Shown one piece after another: positions 8,540 through 16,635 of a stretch of 45,625 nucleotides of DNA. How positions within the stretch are numbered: position 1 is the stretch's first letter; the number at the start of each line of letters is the position of its first letter. Made by a program: the position numbers and the translations under genes. The stretch comes from Tidjanibacter sp. (GTDB lineage: Bacteria > Bacteroidota > Bacteroidia > Bacteroidales > Rikenellaceae), in the NCBI GenBank assembly GCA_017390585.1, contig JAFPBB010000072.1:1-45625 (forward strand), read 5' to 3'. The notes beneath the pieces were generated by a model. It had not been told where the DNA came from. It was given only the letters and a program-made list of their open reading frames with translations, and ran no database searches.

Positions 8540-9037
8540 CTATTTCTCTCTGTGTTTCTTCGTCACAATCACCACGGGCTCCATCAGTGGCTCGTACTCA
8601 TAGGGGACATAGTGGTACATCTGTCCTGCCACAAACGAGCCCGACGAGGTCTTGTAGACCACCGACATCAGCGGCGCATTCTGATTGGCATCGAGAGCCG
8701 CAACGAGGTCGGTTTTTCCCTCGCGGATGGCATTTTCCACCCTCTCGCGTCGCTCGGTAGGATGCGCATAGTGGTGTCTACCAACAGGCTCCGCGGTGGG
8801 CGTATAGACCAACACTGCACGGGGCTTCACAAGTCGGAACAAGCCCAAACCCATCACCACAACACCCACCGTCAAGAGGGCCGTGGAGAGGTTCTCCACA
8901 TTTTTAATCACCAATGCTGCCACCACGAAGGCCACACCAAGGAGGGTAATCACTGCAGGTAAAAGGCGGCTACTACGCCTCATCTCAACCTCAGCACAGC
9001 AGGTGCAGAGGTCGCTCTTTGTCATAATATTTTTCAT
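8540..9037 (-). CDS. Small protein with two membrane helices, unknown function
   Basis: No family is recognised. From the ATG at 9037 the protein is about 165 residues. It has a Cys-containing N-terminus (DLCTCCAEVEMRR), two hydrophobic helices (LLPAVITLLGVAFVVAALVI and STALLTVGVVVMGLGLF), then a soluble C-terminal domain of about 95 residues with YVPYEYEPLMEPVVIV near the end. The ATG at 9061 in the same frame is an alternative start, and 9025 a third; A-rich sequence before 9037 favours that one slightly. The cysteines could bind a metal, but this is a guess. It lies 21 nt upstream of the antiporter gene on the same strand. Confidence 0.7.
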   Translation of the reverse strand: MKNIMTKSDLCTCCAEVEMRRSSRLLPAVITLLGVAFVVAALVIKNVENLSTALLTVGVVVMGLGLFRLVKPRAVLVYTPTAEPVGRHHYAHPTERRERVENAIREGKTDLVAALDANQNAPLMSVVYKTSSGSFVAGQMYHYVPYEYEPLMEPVVIVTKKHREK

Positions 9038-9157
9038 CTTAATTTTGCTTTTGGTAATCATCAGTTAAACATTGTGGACATTGCGACCCACACGGACACC
9101 TATGTCCGCAGGTCTGCACGGGATTCGCAAGCATCGTGCCTGCTCGCTTCCACAAGG

Positions 9158-9565
9158 TTAAATGATGATATGCCGCAAGGCAAAGATGAAATAGTCCGCA
9201 GCACGAGTAATGCCCACGATTTTCCCATCGCTACAAAGGCCATACTCGTCACCACGTCGGTTGTGCCAATAGGTCGCACAACACTCCATCTGCCAACTAC
9301 CTGCGTGCCAACGTTGGCGCAACGAGGTGGTCTTGACAGAAAGGGATGGCAAGGAGAGGGAGAGGTGATTGTGGGGCAGAACAGCAGAGCGCGTATGGCT
9401 CTCGAAGGTGTAGTTCCGAGCGGCATTGTCGGCGCTAAGGGTGCTATAAGTGGCGGTCGTATCACACGAGCCCACCTTGTTCCCCCCATCGCCCCAACCG
9501 ACGACGGCGGCAACACCCAAGATGAGCATCGCAACCACAACCGATATTTTCACCAATCGCTTCAT
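9158..9565 (-). CDS. Small secreted or anchored hypothetical protein
   Basis: This 135-residue protein starts at the ATG complementary to 9563-9565. It begins with a basic-hydrophobic signal-like segment (MKRLVKISVVVAMLILGVAA), then a soluble part with no motif recognised and four cysteines (C34, C95, C96 and C111). A longer in-frame reading exists upstream, but it runs antisense through the thioesterase gene and past the promoter. The signal peptide and the -7 element at 9615-9622 support the short form. It is probably a periplasmic or membrane-anchored protein; function unknown. Composition does not differ visibly from the neighbours. Confidence 0.65.
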   Translation of the reverse strand: MKRLVKISVVVAMLILGVAAVVGWGDGGNKVGSCDTTATYSTLSADNAARNYTFESHTRSAVLPHNHLSLSLPSLSVKTTSLRQRWHAGSWQMECCATYWHNRRGDEYGLCSDGKIVGITRAADYFIFALRHIII

Positions 9566-9614
9566 TCTATTCCATCTATCTCCCACACCATTCCATTTGG
9601 CGTGATACGAACAA

Positions 9615-9622
9615 CAAATGTA
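9615..9622 (-). promoter_or_regulatory. -7 element for the 9158-9565 gene
   Basis: CAAATGTA on the plus strand reads TACATTTG on the minus strand, a perfect TAnnTTTG. It lies about 50 nt upstream of the start at 9565. No -33 TTG is found at the ideal spacing. Confidence 0.6.
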
Positions 9623-9729
9623 GCAATTATTTTCTAACAACACACTTCCAATTGTAGGAATATCTATCCAAAAGGTTGAATAGCGGAGAAGAGCGGAAAA
9701 ACATTGAGCCATATTCCAAAAAAAATTTC

Positions 9730-9737
9730 TACATTTG
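9730..9737 (+). promoter_or_regulatory. -7 element for the acyl-ACP thioesterase gene
   Basis: TACATTTG at 9730-9737 is a perfect -7 match; TTG at 9704-9706 is 23 bp upstream, slightly far. The leader would be about 38 nt. This rules out the in-frame TTG at 9704 as a start and supports the ATG at 9782. Confidence 0.65.
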
Positions 9738-9781
9738 AGCGTCGAAACATTGTTACTATCCAAATAAAACAAGATGACCAA

Positions 9782-10528
9782 ATGGTAGAAAAATTCAACG
9801 CCGACTACATCATCCCCTGCTACGACACCGACCTCAATATGGTGCTCAAGCCCGCAGCCTTCCTCAATATGGCACAAGAGGCTGCCAACCACCACGCCGA
9901 CTACCTCGGAGTGGGCTACGACACCCTCGAGGAGACCAAACAGGCGTGGGTAATGTCGCGTATGCGCGTTATTTTCGAGCGCCTGCCCCGATGGAGGGAG
10001 AGGGTCAACCTGAAGAGTTGGCACAAGGGTGCCGCAGGTTTTATGTTCCTGCGCGACTTCATCCTCACCGACGCCGAGGGCAACAACCTCATCAGGGCCA
10101 CCACATCGTGGTTGGTGATTGATATGACCACGCGACGCCTCGCCCGCCGAGGTGCTTTTGCGGAGTTTGCCGCCGACAGCCAGAAGGTCATCCCCGAGAG
10201 CAGCATTGAGGAGCCCGCAGGCAAAGTTGTGCTGCCCGAGGGTGCCGAGGTTGTGCGCCGCGAGAGCCACACCGCCTCCTACTCCGACCTCGATATGAAC
10301 CGCCACGTCAACAACGTGCAGTATGTGGTGTGGGCAATGGACCTCGTAGGTCTGGCTACCACCTCGGAGCGCCCGCTGAGGGAGTTGGAGATCAATTTCA
10401 ACACAGAGGTGAGGCCCGAGGATGTCGTGGAGCTCACTCTCTACTCCACCCCCGAGGCTCCAGGCACCTACTATGTCGATGGCAAGGTGGAGGGCAAGAA
10501 CTCCTTCATCATCCGCTTGGAGTTCTAA
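9782..10528 (+). CDS. Acyl-ACP thioesterase
   Basis: This 248-residue protein is of the FatA/FatB-like acyl-ACP thioesterase family with two hotdog domains. The N-terminal hotdog shows YIIPCYDTDLNMVLKPAAF and a central KSWHKGAAGFMFLRDF region. The second hotdog begins RRESHTASYSDLDMNRHVNN, where the conserved Asn and His of MNRHVNN are the usual catalytic residues. The enzyme releases free fatty acids from acyl carrier protein in the cytoplasm. The start at 9782 follows a perfect -7 element and gives a normal family length. It stands alone, with a strong terminator downstream. Confidence 0.93.
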   Translation: MVEKFNADYIIPCYDTDLNMVLKPAAFLNMAQEAANHHADYLGVGYDTLEETKQAWVMSRMRVIFERLPRWRERVNLKSWHKGAAGFMFLRDFILTDAEGNNLIRATTSWLVIDMTTRRLARRGAFAEFAADSQKVIPESSIEEPAGKVVLPEGAEVVRRESHTASYSDLDMNRHVNNVQYVVWAMDLVGLATTSERPLRELEINFNTEVRPEDVVELTLYSTPEAPGTYYVDGKVEGKNSFIIRLEF

Positions 10529-10549
10529 TTGCTCGGCACGCTAATAACA

Positions 10550-10591
10550 ATGCCCCATTCCGACGATTCGGGATGGGGCATTTCTTTTTTT
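10550..10591 (+). terminator. Rho-independent terminator after thioesterase
   Basis: ATGCCCCATTCCG (10550-10562) pairs with CGGGATGGGGCAT (10569-10581), with one G-U pair, around a 6-nt loop. A T-rich run (TTTCTTTTTTTT) extends to about 10591. The opposite-strand WG gene ends nearby at 10617 and may use the same stem. Confidence 0.93.
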
Positions 10592-10616
10592 TCAGTCACA
10601 CCGCAGCGCGGGGGCA

Positions 10617-12059
10617 CTAATCGCGTCGTTCACGGGCACGATGGAAGGTGGTGTCGATATAGTAGCGATGGCCATTGATGCCCACCAGCGCCACTCCGCC
10701 GTGGAATCCGTAGGCCTCCTCATAGATAAAATCCGACATTCGGGCTCCACCCACCGAGAAGTAGCCATACTTCACTCCTCTCCTTGCCACAACAAAGCCC
10801 TCCGAAGCGTCGCCCATCCAATCGCACGCCACCGACGAGAGTTGGTGTCCCACGCGGTCGTAGATGTGCCAATGGCCACACTCGTTCTCTGCCACGACCA
10901 CGCCCTCCTCGGCATACCACTCGAGGTGGGACCACACGTCATTCATAACCACCCCACCATTCTCATCAATCAGTCCATAACCCGAGGCTGTGCGAATCAC
11001 GGCGCGCCCGAGCTCGAAATCATAGGCGGCAAGCAGACGTCGTTCCACCCTCAAGGGCCTTCCTTCGAGGTCGGCATAACCCCAATAGGCACCCTGACGA
11101 TAGCGCACAAAGTGGTCACCTGCGGGTACCACCTCGTCGCAGTGGGCAAACGACACCCTCATAGAGTCCTCGGGTTCCTGTCGACAGCCCAAATCGATGT
11201 CGTTCCACTCGTCACTCTTGCGTAGCAGCACCTCGAGTTGGGGCAACGGACGGAAAGGTGCCATCCACACTCCGCGTATGCAGTGAACAAGTCGCTCCTC
11301 GGAGGCACCCATAAGGAGCGCATAGGCAAGCGAAGCCAACGCAGCGCAACCGTGGTGTTCGGCGGCAGTGTGGATGGCCCTCAGGCGCTCGGCACGCTCC
11401 TCGTCGCTGCTGCTCGAGACCGAGAGGAGTCGGCTTGCGGGGATGTCACACCCTCCCACATAGAGCAGCAGGGCCGCCATTGCGAGTTGGCGCACATCGC
11501 TCTTCGGATTGGAGGGCAGGGAGATGGGATAGTCGAGAATCCTCAAGTCGCCGCTGGAGTCGAAACATATCGAATGGCGCCCCAAGGCACCGTGGTGGAT
11601 ACGACGCTGGCAAAAGAGCTCCAGACTCTCCTCAATGCTCCCGATGGCACGACGCAGTTTGCCTCGCTCGGCGATGGAGCAGTGGCGACGGACGAACTCA
11701 TCTAAAGGGGTGTGGCATCTTTGGAGCAACGCATCGTGGGGAAAGAGAGTGCCGTGGCTGTTGCGGACATTGAGCAGGTTGGTCATAAACTTGGCCTCGG
11801 CGAGCTGTGCCACACTCTCCGACTCAAAGATTCTCATCCGTATCAGATTGGTGGGAAGAGCGAAGTGAGCCGAGGAGGGGATGGAGAGAATCCACTCATC
11901 CTTGCCGTCGGAGAGCCTCACCCTGACACACTCACCCGCAACCCGAAGCGACTCGCGGGGTCCGTCGCCCACCCTCACCAAGGGGCCGAGTTCGCCACTC
12001 GGGTGGCACACCTCCTCAACAGCATCGAGGTAGGCATAGGTTGGAATCAAAATGCTCAT
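10617..12059 (-). CDS. Degenerate kinase domain fused to WG repeats
   Basis: This 480-residue protein is the last gene of a kinase/vWA/WG set. The C-terminal part (about residues 314-470) is a run of WG-type beta repeats (AYWGYADLEGRPL, GYGLIDENGGVV, KYGYFSVGGARM). The middle (about 60-270) reads like a protein kinase lobe that has lost its catalytic residues: HHGALGRHSICFDSSG (155-170) stands where HRDLKPxN is expected, and ILDYP replaces the DFG motif, followed by KSDVRQLAMAALLLYVGG like a kinase C-lobe helix. It is therefore probably a pseudokinase. The ATG at 12059 lies two bases past the vWA stop codon; a TTG at 12065 is less likely. Role inferred: scaffold or sensor in the same pathway. 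Confidence 0.8.
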   Translation of the reverse strand: MSILIPTYAYLDAVEEVCHPSGELGPLVRVGDGPRESLRVAGECVRVRLSDGKDEWILSIPSSAHFALPTNLIRMRIFESESVAQLAEAKFMTNLLNVRNSHGTLFPHDALLQRCHTPLDEFVRRHCSIAERGKLRRAIGSIEESLELFCQRRIHHGALGRHSICFDSSGDLRILDYPISLPSNPKSDVRQLAMAALLLYVGGCDIPASRLLSVSSSSDEERAERLRAIHTAAEHHGCAALASLAYALLMGASEERLVHCIRGVWMAPFRPLPQLEVLLRKSDEWNDIDLGCRQEPEDSMRVSFAHCDEVVPAGDHFVRYRQGAYWGYADLEGRPLRVERRLLAAYDFELGRAVIRTASGYGLIDENGGVVMNDVWSHLEWYAEEGVVVAENECGHWHIYDRVGHQLSSVACDWMGDASEGFVVARRGVKYGYFSVGGARMSDFIYEEAYGFHGGVALVGINGHRYYIDTTFHRARERRD

Positions 12060-12061
12060 CG

Positions 12062-12907
12062 TCAAATAATCCTATCGGTGGTGAGTGAGCCAATGGCCAG
12101 CAACGACACCACCTCGTCGATGGGAGCATTGTAGCAAATGGCCCTATATGGTGGCTGCCCACCCGCAAACTCCCCTATCTCACGATTGTAGACCTCGGGC
12201 AGAGTGCTGGAGATGTCGTAGAGGAGTCGGGCATAGCGACTTGCGGGCACAGCTGCGGACTCCGAGGGGAAACACATCACACTCTCGGCAGAGTCGTGAC
12301 CGGTGGCAATGTGGATATTCATCAGTAGCACATTGCCATCGGAGGTGCCCACCTCGCAGAGCGACTTGGCAAGCTGACGGATTTTGTCGTGGGAGGCATC
12401 GGAGGCCTCACCATCGGAGATATTTATCACAATGGGCGGGAAGCTCTCGGGGTGTTTACTGCACCACCACGAGGTGAGTCGTTTTGCCATCTTGAGGGCC
12501 TTGCCCATTGGGGTGCGTCCGTTGGATTGGGGCGCAATCCACTCGCGCGATTCGACTATGGTGGAGAGTTTGCGGCCATCGGGGAGGGTGCGAGTTATGA
12601 ATCGTCGGCGAGTGCTGCGATACATTTGGTCCACCTCTGCAATGCTTTTCCAACTCCTGCCGAGCATAGAGACCGCCTCGGTGCCACTATAACCAACAAT
12701 GGCAATGTCGAAATAGTCGCCCACAAAGTGTTCCTTTTGGCAACGGCTGATAATCTCCTCCACGAGGCTATTGACCACATTGGCCAGGGCCTGAGCCTTG
12801 CTCTCCTCGCGTCCCTCGAAGATGATGGTCTCGGCCATCGAGCCGGAGAGGTCGAGGAGCAGAAGTATGGCACCTTTACGGGAGCGTGTAATCTGCGAAG
12901 TATACAT
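12062..12907 (-). CDS. von Willebrand factor A domain protein
   Basis: This 281-residue cytoplasmic protein has no signal peptide and carries a vWA domain with an intact metal-ion-dependent adhesion site: DLSGS (D19, S21, S23), T132 in GRTPMGKAL, and D165 in INISDGEASD. Such domains bind partner proteins through a Mg2+ ion. The start overlaps the upstream kinase gene by about 32 bp, and the stop lies two bases before the WG gene, so translation of the three is probably coupled. TerY-type vWA proteins work with a kinase and a PP2C phosphatase; the kinase is here, but no phosphatase gene is. Function in this organism is unknown. Confidence 0.88.
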   Translation of the reverse strand: MYTSQITRSRKGAILLLLDLSGSMAETIIFEGREESKAQALANVVNSLVEEIISRCQKEHFVGDYFDIAIVGYSGTEAVSMLGRSWKSIAEVDQMYRSTRRRFITRTLPDGRKLSTIVESREWIAPQSNGRTPMGKALKMAKRLTSWWCSKHPESFPPIVINISDGEASDASHDKIRQLAKSLCEVGTSDGNVLLMNIHIATGHDSAESVMCFPSESAAVPASRYARLLYDISSTLPEVYNREIGEFAGGQPPYRAICYNAPIDEVVSLLAIGSLTTDRII

Positions 12908-13754
12908 TCAGATGGGCTATATGATTGTGCAGTTCGGGTATTCGGTAGTCGTTGCCATTGAGTGCCAACAGGAGGGCGGTGAGATCCGCATTCTCTGCAA
13001 AGAGCTCCGCCAGCAACTCTCCGTAGCCCTCCGAGGGGTGGGCAACAAGCACCCTCTCCTCTGGGAGATTGGCACACAGAATGTGGGCCGCCAAGGAGGT
13101 GGCAATCAGCGCAATGGCATAGTCGTCGATGTGGGAATCGTAGGCATCGCCACGTGAGGGATGGTTGTAGATGGGCGTGCCTGCGTGGCCCCGGTGGGGA
13201 AGAGAGGGATGGTAGAGCGAATCGCAATCGATGAGTCGTTGCGAACCGTCGGGAAGGCAGAGTATGTTTTCGGGCTTGAGGTCGCCGTGGCGCCACTCGG
13301 CCTCGAGAATGGAGAGCGCCAGCGAAAGAAATCCTCTGAGATAGGCAAGCAGGCTGCCTCGACGGCCGTTGTGGATGGCCCTGCGGCACTCCCAATCGAG
13401 TTGCCCTCCCTCAATCCAGGGATAGAGAGCCACATCAATGTAGCACTTACCCACATAGAGTTCTTGGGGCAGAAAGCGTGGTTTGACCCACACCTCGTCG
13501 GGAAACGAGGCAAGCAGATTGTGGATAGTCTCGCCAAAAGGCTGGGGCGAAGAGTAGCACTTCATAGCCGTCTCGGGATCGTTGTAGCTGCGCGTACCAC
13601 CAATGCGTACGGGCACAACCACACCCTCGCGTCCGGCAACAAAACAGATTCTCGAACCTCTTTTGCGGCTCGGCTCCCACCCACTCAACGTGCGGAAGAG
13701 GCCTTCGCCAAAAAAGAAAGAGTCTATGATATCTCCAATCAACACTTTAGCCAT
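12876..13754 (-). CDS. Serine/threonine protein kinase-like protein
   Basis: This 292-residue cytoplasmic protein has the core of a eukaryotic-like protein kinase. AMKCY (K65) matches the ATP-anchoring lysine strand. HGDLKPEN (156-163) gives the catalytic Asp158, Lys160 and Asn163. LIDCD (174-178) stands in place of DFG and keeps the metal-binding Asp176, and GTPIYNHPS resembles the APE region. A glycine-rich loop is not obvious and the C-lobe is short. It looks catalytically competent, unlike the WG protein downstream. It overlaps the vWA gene by about 32 bp and lies 29 nt after the DUF4293 gene, so it may be read from the same transcript. Confidence 0.82.
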   Translation of the reverse strand: MAKVLIGDIIDSFFFGEGLFRTLSGWEPSRKRGSRICFVAGREGVVVPVRIGGTRSYNDPETAMKCYSSPQPFGETIHNLLASFPDEVWVKPRFLPQELYVGKCYIDVALYPWIEGGQLDWECRRAIHNGRRGSLLAYLRGFLSLALSILEAEWRHGDLKPENILCLPDGSQRLIDCDSLYHPSLPHRGHAGTPIYNHPSRGDAYDSHIDDYAIALIATSLAAHILCANLPEERVLVAHPSEGYGELLAELFAENADLTALLLALNGNDYRIPELHNHIAHLNVYFADYTLP

Positions 13755-13783
13755 AACGCAAAAGTGGACTATATGTTTCTCTC

Positions 13784-14218
13784 CTATCGGATGCGATCAA
13801 GCGAACGTACCAGGTGCTCGTCCTTGACGATGGCCCTGATTGCAAGCAGGGTCAGAATGATGGCCACAATGGGGAAGAAAGTGGGAGTCTCAATGGAGGT
13901 GGCAACAATGGTACCCGCAGCCTCCACCTGCTTGGTAAAACCAACGGCATACCAAGCCGCGAATGCCTGTGTGCCCACAAGCACCACCAACTCCGCACAC
14001 AGCAGCCTCACCTGCAACATTCGGTTCCTAAAGAGCCAAATAACCACGAAGGGAAGCAGGGCTGAGAGAGCAAAGAGAGAGCCCACCCACCAGAAGTCGA
14101 AGGCCACAAGCCTACCCTCCACACCGTCGGCCATATAGGAGGCCATAGGCACGAAGCACAAAGCGGTCATAAAGCCCACCACGGCGAGCAGATAGAGTGT
14201 CTGTATACGTTGTAACAT
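13784..14218 (-). CDS. DUF4293-family membrane protein
   Basis: This 144-residue protein has four hydrophobic helices and the characteristic start MLQRIQTLYLLAVV of the Bacteroidota-specific DUF4293 family. Its function is unknown. It lies on the same strand as the GT2 gene upstream (54 nt gap) and the kinase gene downstream (29 nt gap), so it is likely part of the long co-directional run. No promoter match is visible in either gap. Confidence 0.88.
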   Translation of the reverse strand: MLQRIQTLYLLAVVGFMTALCFVPMASYMADGVEGRLVAFDFWWVGSLFALSALLPFVVIWLFRNRMLQVRLLCAELVVLVGTQAFAAWYAVGFTKQVEAAGTIVATSIETPTFFPIVAIILTLLAIRAIVKDEHLVRSLDRIR

Positions 14219-14272
14219 AGTCTTATTCAGTTTCTTTGGTTAACAGATTCATATTATCTTTTTCACCCTCAC

Positions 14273-15202
14273 CTACTTCTCCTCGTCGATGAAGTAGTGG
14301 TTGCGCTCGGGAGCGTTGCGATTGATGAGTTCGCCGAGGAAGCCCGCCAGAAACAGCATCACACCGAGCACGATAGCCACAAGGCCGAGGTAGAAGAGAG
14401 GTTGGTTGGTCAGGGGGCGGCCAATGGTGAACTTCTCCACCACAATCCACAGGGTGGAGATGAAGCCCACAAGAAACATCAACGTGCCCGCACCACCGAA
14501 GAAATACATAGGTGAGCGGCCATATTTCGACACAAACATCACCGTCACGAGGTCCAGATACCCCCTCAAAAGCCTCTCCCAGCCATATTTGGAGACTCCA
14601 TAGCGGCGGGCATAGTGGGTCACCTCCTTCTCACCAATGCGCCCAAAACCGGCTTTCTTGGCGAGAATGGGGATGTAGCGGTGCATCTCACCGTAGACCT
14701 CAATGCTCTTGACCACCTTCTTGCGGTAGGCCTTCAGGCCACAGTTGAAGTCGTGGAGCTTGATGCCCGAGACCCTGCGGCAGGTGGCATTGAAGAGTTT
14801 GCTGGGGAGAGTCTTGGCCTTGGGATCGTGGCGACGTCGCTTCCATCCCGAGACCATATCGTAGCCCTCCTCTGTAATCATCCTATAGAGGGCAGGGATC
14901 TCGTCGGGCGAGTCCTGAAGGTCGGCATCCATAGTGATGACCACATCGCCCTCGGCCCTCTCAAAGCCACAGTAGAGCGCAGCACTCTTGCCATAGTTGG
15001 AGCGGAAGCGCACACCGCGCACCCTCGCGTCCTGCGCCGCAAGAGATTCCACAATGCTCCACGAGCCGTCTGTGCTGCCGTCATCAATGAAGATGACCTC
15101 ATACGACAAGCCCTCGGCACCAACCACACGCTCGATCCAAGCGTAGAGTTCACCAAGCGACTCCTCCTCGTTGAGCAGAGGTATGACAATACTCAGGTCC
15201 AT
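14273..15202 (-). CDS. Family 2 glycosyltransferase, polyprenyl-phosphate type
   Basis: This 309-residue glycosyltransferase has a GT-A domain (about residues 1-225): LSIVIPLLNEEESLGEL at the start, IDDGSTDGSW for nucleotide binding, and MDADLQDSPDE as the DxD-type metal site. Two C-terminal transmembrane helices (about 230-256 and 270-293) follow. This layout matches DpmA/GtrB/ArnC-like enzymes that move a sugar onto polyprenyl phosphate at the inner membrane. The sugar cannot be told. The DUF4199 gene lies 8 nt upstream, so the two are cotranscribed, as is common in this phylum. Confidence 0.92.
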   Translation of the reverse strand: MDLSIVIPLLNEEESLGELYAWIERVVGAEGLSYEVIFIDDGSTDGSWSIVESLAAQDARVRGVRFRSNYGKSAALYCGFERAEGDVVITMDADLQDSPDEIPALYRMITEEGYDMVSGWKRRRHDPKAKTLPSKLFNATCRRVSGIKLHDFNCGLKAYRKKVVKSIEVYGEMHRYIPILAKKAGFGRIGEKEVTHYARRYGVSKYGWERLLRGYLDLVTVMFVSKYGRSPMYFFGGAGTLMFLVGFISTLWIVVEKFTIGRPLTNQPLFYLGLVAIVLGVMLFLAGFLGELINRNAPERNHYFIDEEK

Positions 15203-15210
15203 AGTTGGGT

Positions 15211-15792
15211 CTACTCAGTGGGTTGACCATTGTTGGTGTTGGCAAAGATGTCGGGGCGGCGACGCACCAAAAGGCCCACGCAGAGGCCCACAATAACACC
15301 AAAGAAAGAGTGGCTAATAACCGACGAACCGGTGTGAATAAAGGGGTTGGTCACAGACGACCTCATCATCTGATAGGTCTTTTCGAAGCTCTCGGCGGGC
15401 ACCACATCCTGCATCTGGGCCATCACTTCATCGACACCCTGAAGCAACTCGGCTTTCATAAAGAAGTTGGCATTCACAGCCGAGTAGACACCACTCAGCA
15501 CTCCCACAAAGATCATCATCGCCACAACGAAGCCCACAGCCCTACCCACGGAGAAACCCTCCTCGGCGCTGTGCATAGCGGCAAAGCGACGGGTGTAGCC
15601 AAAGAGCAACAGGATGGTCACCACTGTCGATGCAATGCTGAGAAGATTAACCAGCGTGGTCGAATCGCCACAAACCACTGTAACAATCGAGAAAGCCACA
15701 CTCACCAGACCCACAACGGTACCACCCTTGAGGGCCTCAAGCCAAAAGTTCCTTTTCATATCTTCAATTCTTTTTTTTAATTTGTTGTCCAT
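15211..15792 (-). CDS. DUF4199-family membrane protein
   Basis: This 193-residue protein has four hydrophobic helices: two near the N-terminus, one in the middle (VGFVVAMMIFVGVLSGV) and one at the C-terminus (FFGVIVGLCVGLLV). A soluble segment of about 60 residues lies between the last two. It matches the DUF4199 family, often found beside a GT2 gene in Bacteroidota. No function is known. It lies 8 nt before the GT2 start and 39 nt after the YciO-like gene. Confidence 0.88.
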   Translation of the reverse strand: MDNKLKKRIEDMKRNFWLEALKGGTVVGLVSVAFSIVTVVCGDSTTLVNLLSIASTVVTILLLFGYTRRFAAMHSAEEGFSVGRAVGFVVAMMIFVGVLSGVYSAVNANFFMKAELLQGVDEVMAQMQDVVPAESFEKTYQMMRSSVTNPFIHTGSSVISHSFFGVIVGLCVGLLVRRRPDIFANTNNGQPTE

Positions 15793-15831
15793 TTGATTGA
15801 TTTGTCATCCCTTTTCGCACATTGCGGCTCG

Positions 15832-16440
15832 CTACTTAAGTTCACCGCCGCCCTCACGCAAAATTTCCGGCTCGTCGCCAGTGAGGTCCACCAACGTTGT
15901 GGGCACCAGCGAACCATAGCCGCCATCGATGACCACATCGACCAGCGAGTCATAGCGTTCGGCAATGAGTTCGGGATCGGTGGTGTACTCCACCACCTCG
16001 TCGTCGTCCTTAACCGAGGTCGTAGCCAGGGGAAAATCGAGCATCGCCACCAGTGCGAGGGGAATATTGTTGTCGGGAATCCTCACGCCCACACTCCTGC
16101 GACCCGAGAGAGCCTTGTCGGGCACCTTACTCGAAGCCTCCAATATGAACGTAAAGGGGCCTGGGGTATTGCGTTTGAGAATCTTGAATTGCTGATTGTC
16201 GATGCGGGCGAATTTGTCGACCATAGAGATGTCGGAGCAGACGATGGAGAGGAGTTTTTCCTGCTTACCCGAGATTGCGCGCAACTTTTCCACGCCCTTT
16301 GCGCTGCGCAACGAACACCCAAAAGCATAGACACCATCGGTGGGATAAATAATTACACCATCGTTCTTGAGTAGCTTCACCACCCTCTCCAGCTCTCGCT
16401 CCGAGGGATTCTGCTCGTAGAGTTTAACTGTCTTTGCCAT
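15832..16440 (-). CDS. Sua5/YciO/YrdC-family protein
   Basis: This 202-residue cytoplasmic protein is of the YrdC fold. Visible family segments are IIYPTDGVYAFGCSL, a KRNTPGPFTFIL stretch, SVGVRIPDN and PLATTSV. TsaC/Sua5 members make threonylcarbamoyl-adenylate from Thr, bicarbonate and ATP for the tRNA t6A modification. The KRNTPGPFT form is closer to YciO-type paralogues, so the exact activity is uncertain. The C-terminus ends in LVDLTGDEPEILREGGG, typical of the family. It is the first gene of the minus-strand run, and no clear promoter was found between it and the SRP RNA. Confidence 0.88.
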   Translation of the reverse strand: MAKTVKLYEQNPSERELERVVKLLKNDGVIIYPTDGVYAFGCSLRSAKGVEKLRAISGKQEKLLSIVCSDISMVDKFARIDNQQFKILKRNTPGPFTFILEASSKVPDKALSGRRSVGVRIPDNNIPLALVAMLDFPLATTSVKDDDEVVEYTTDPELIAERYDSLVDVVIDGGYGSLVPTTLVDLTGDEPEILREGGGELK

Positions 16441-16533
16441 AGGTATTTATGTTATATAGAGCTCCTGATACAATCTCTTCTCTATCCACTTTTTATACAT
16501 ACGCGGCTCCACGACCTGCATATATAAAAAAAA

Positions 16534-16629
16534 GGGTAAGCTACTTATATCGCACCGCTACAACCACCTACCCTTGCTCTCTTCCAAGCCTGGGGGATTC
16601 AGCAGGAGCTGGTCGTATAAGACTTACCC
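16534..16629 (-). ncRNA. ffs: Signal recognition particle RNA (small, 4.5S-like)
   Basis: On the minus strand this about 96-nt RNA starts GGGTAAG and ends CTTACCC, which pair as a terminal stem. The apical domain reads CCCAGGCTTGGAAGAGAGCA followed by AGGGTA, matching the SRP consensus: a GGAA tetraloop flanked by the CAGG/AGCA symmetric loop. The tail GGTGCGATATAAG is typical of Bacteroidota SRP RNAs. A run of T's (A's at 16526-16533 on plus) directly follows as terminator, and a perfect promoter sits just upstream. It binds Ffh to target nascent membrane and secreted proteins. Confidence 0.88.
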
Positions 16630-16635
16630 GAGGTG

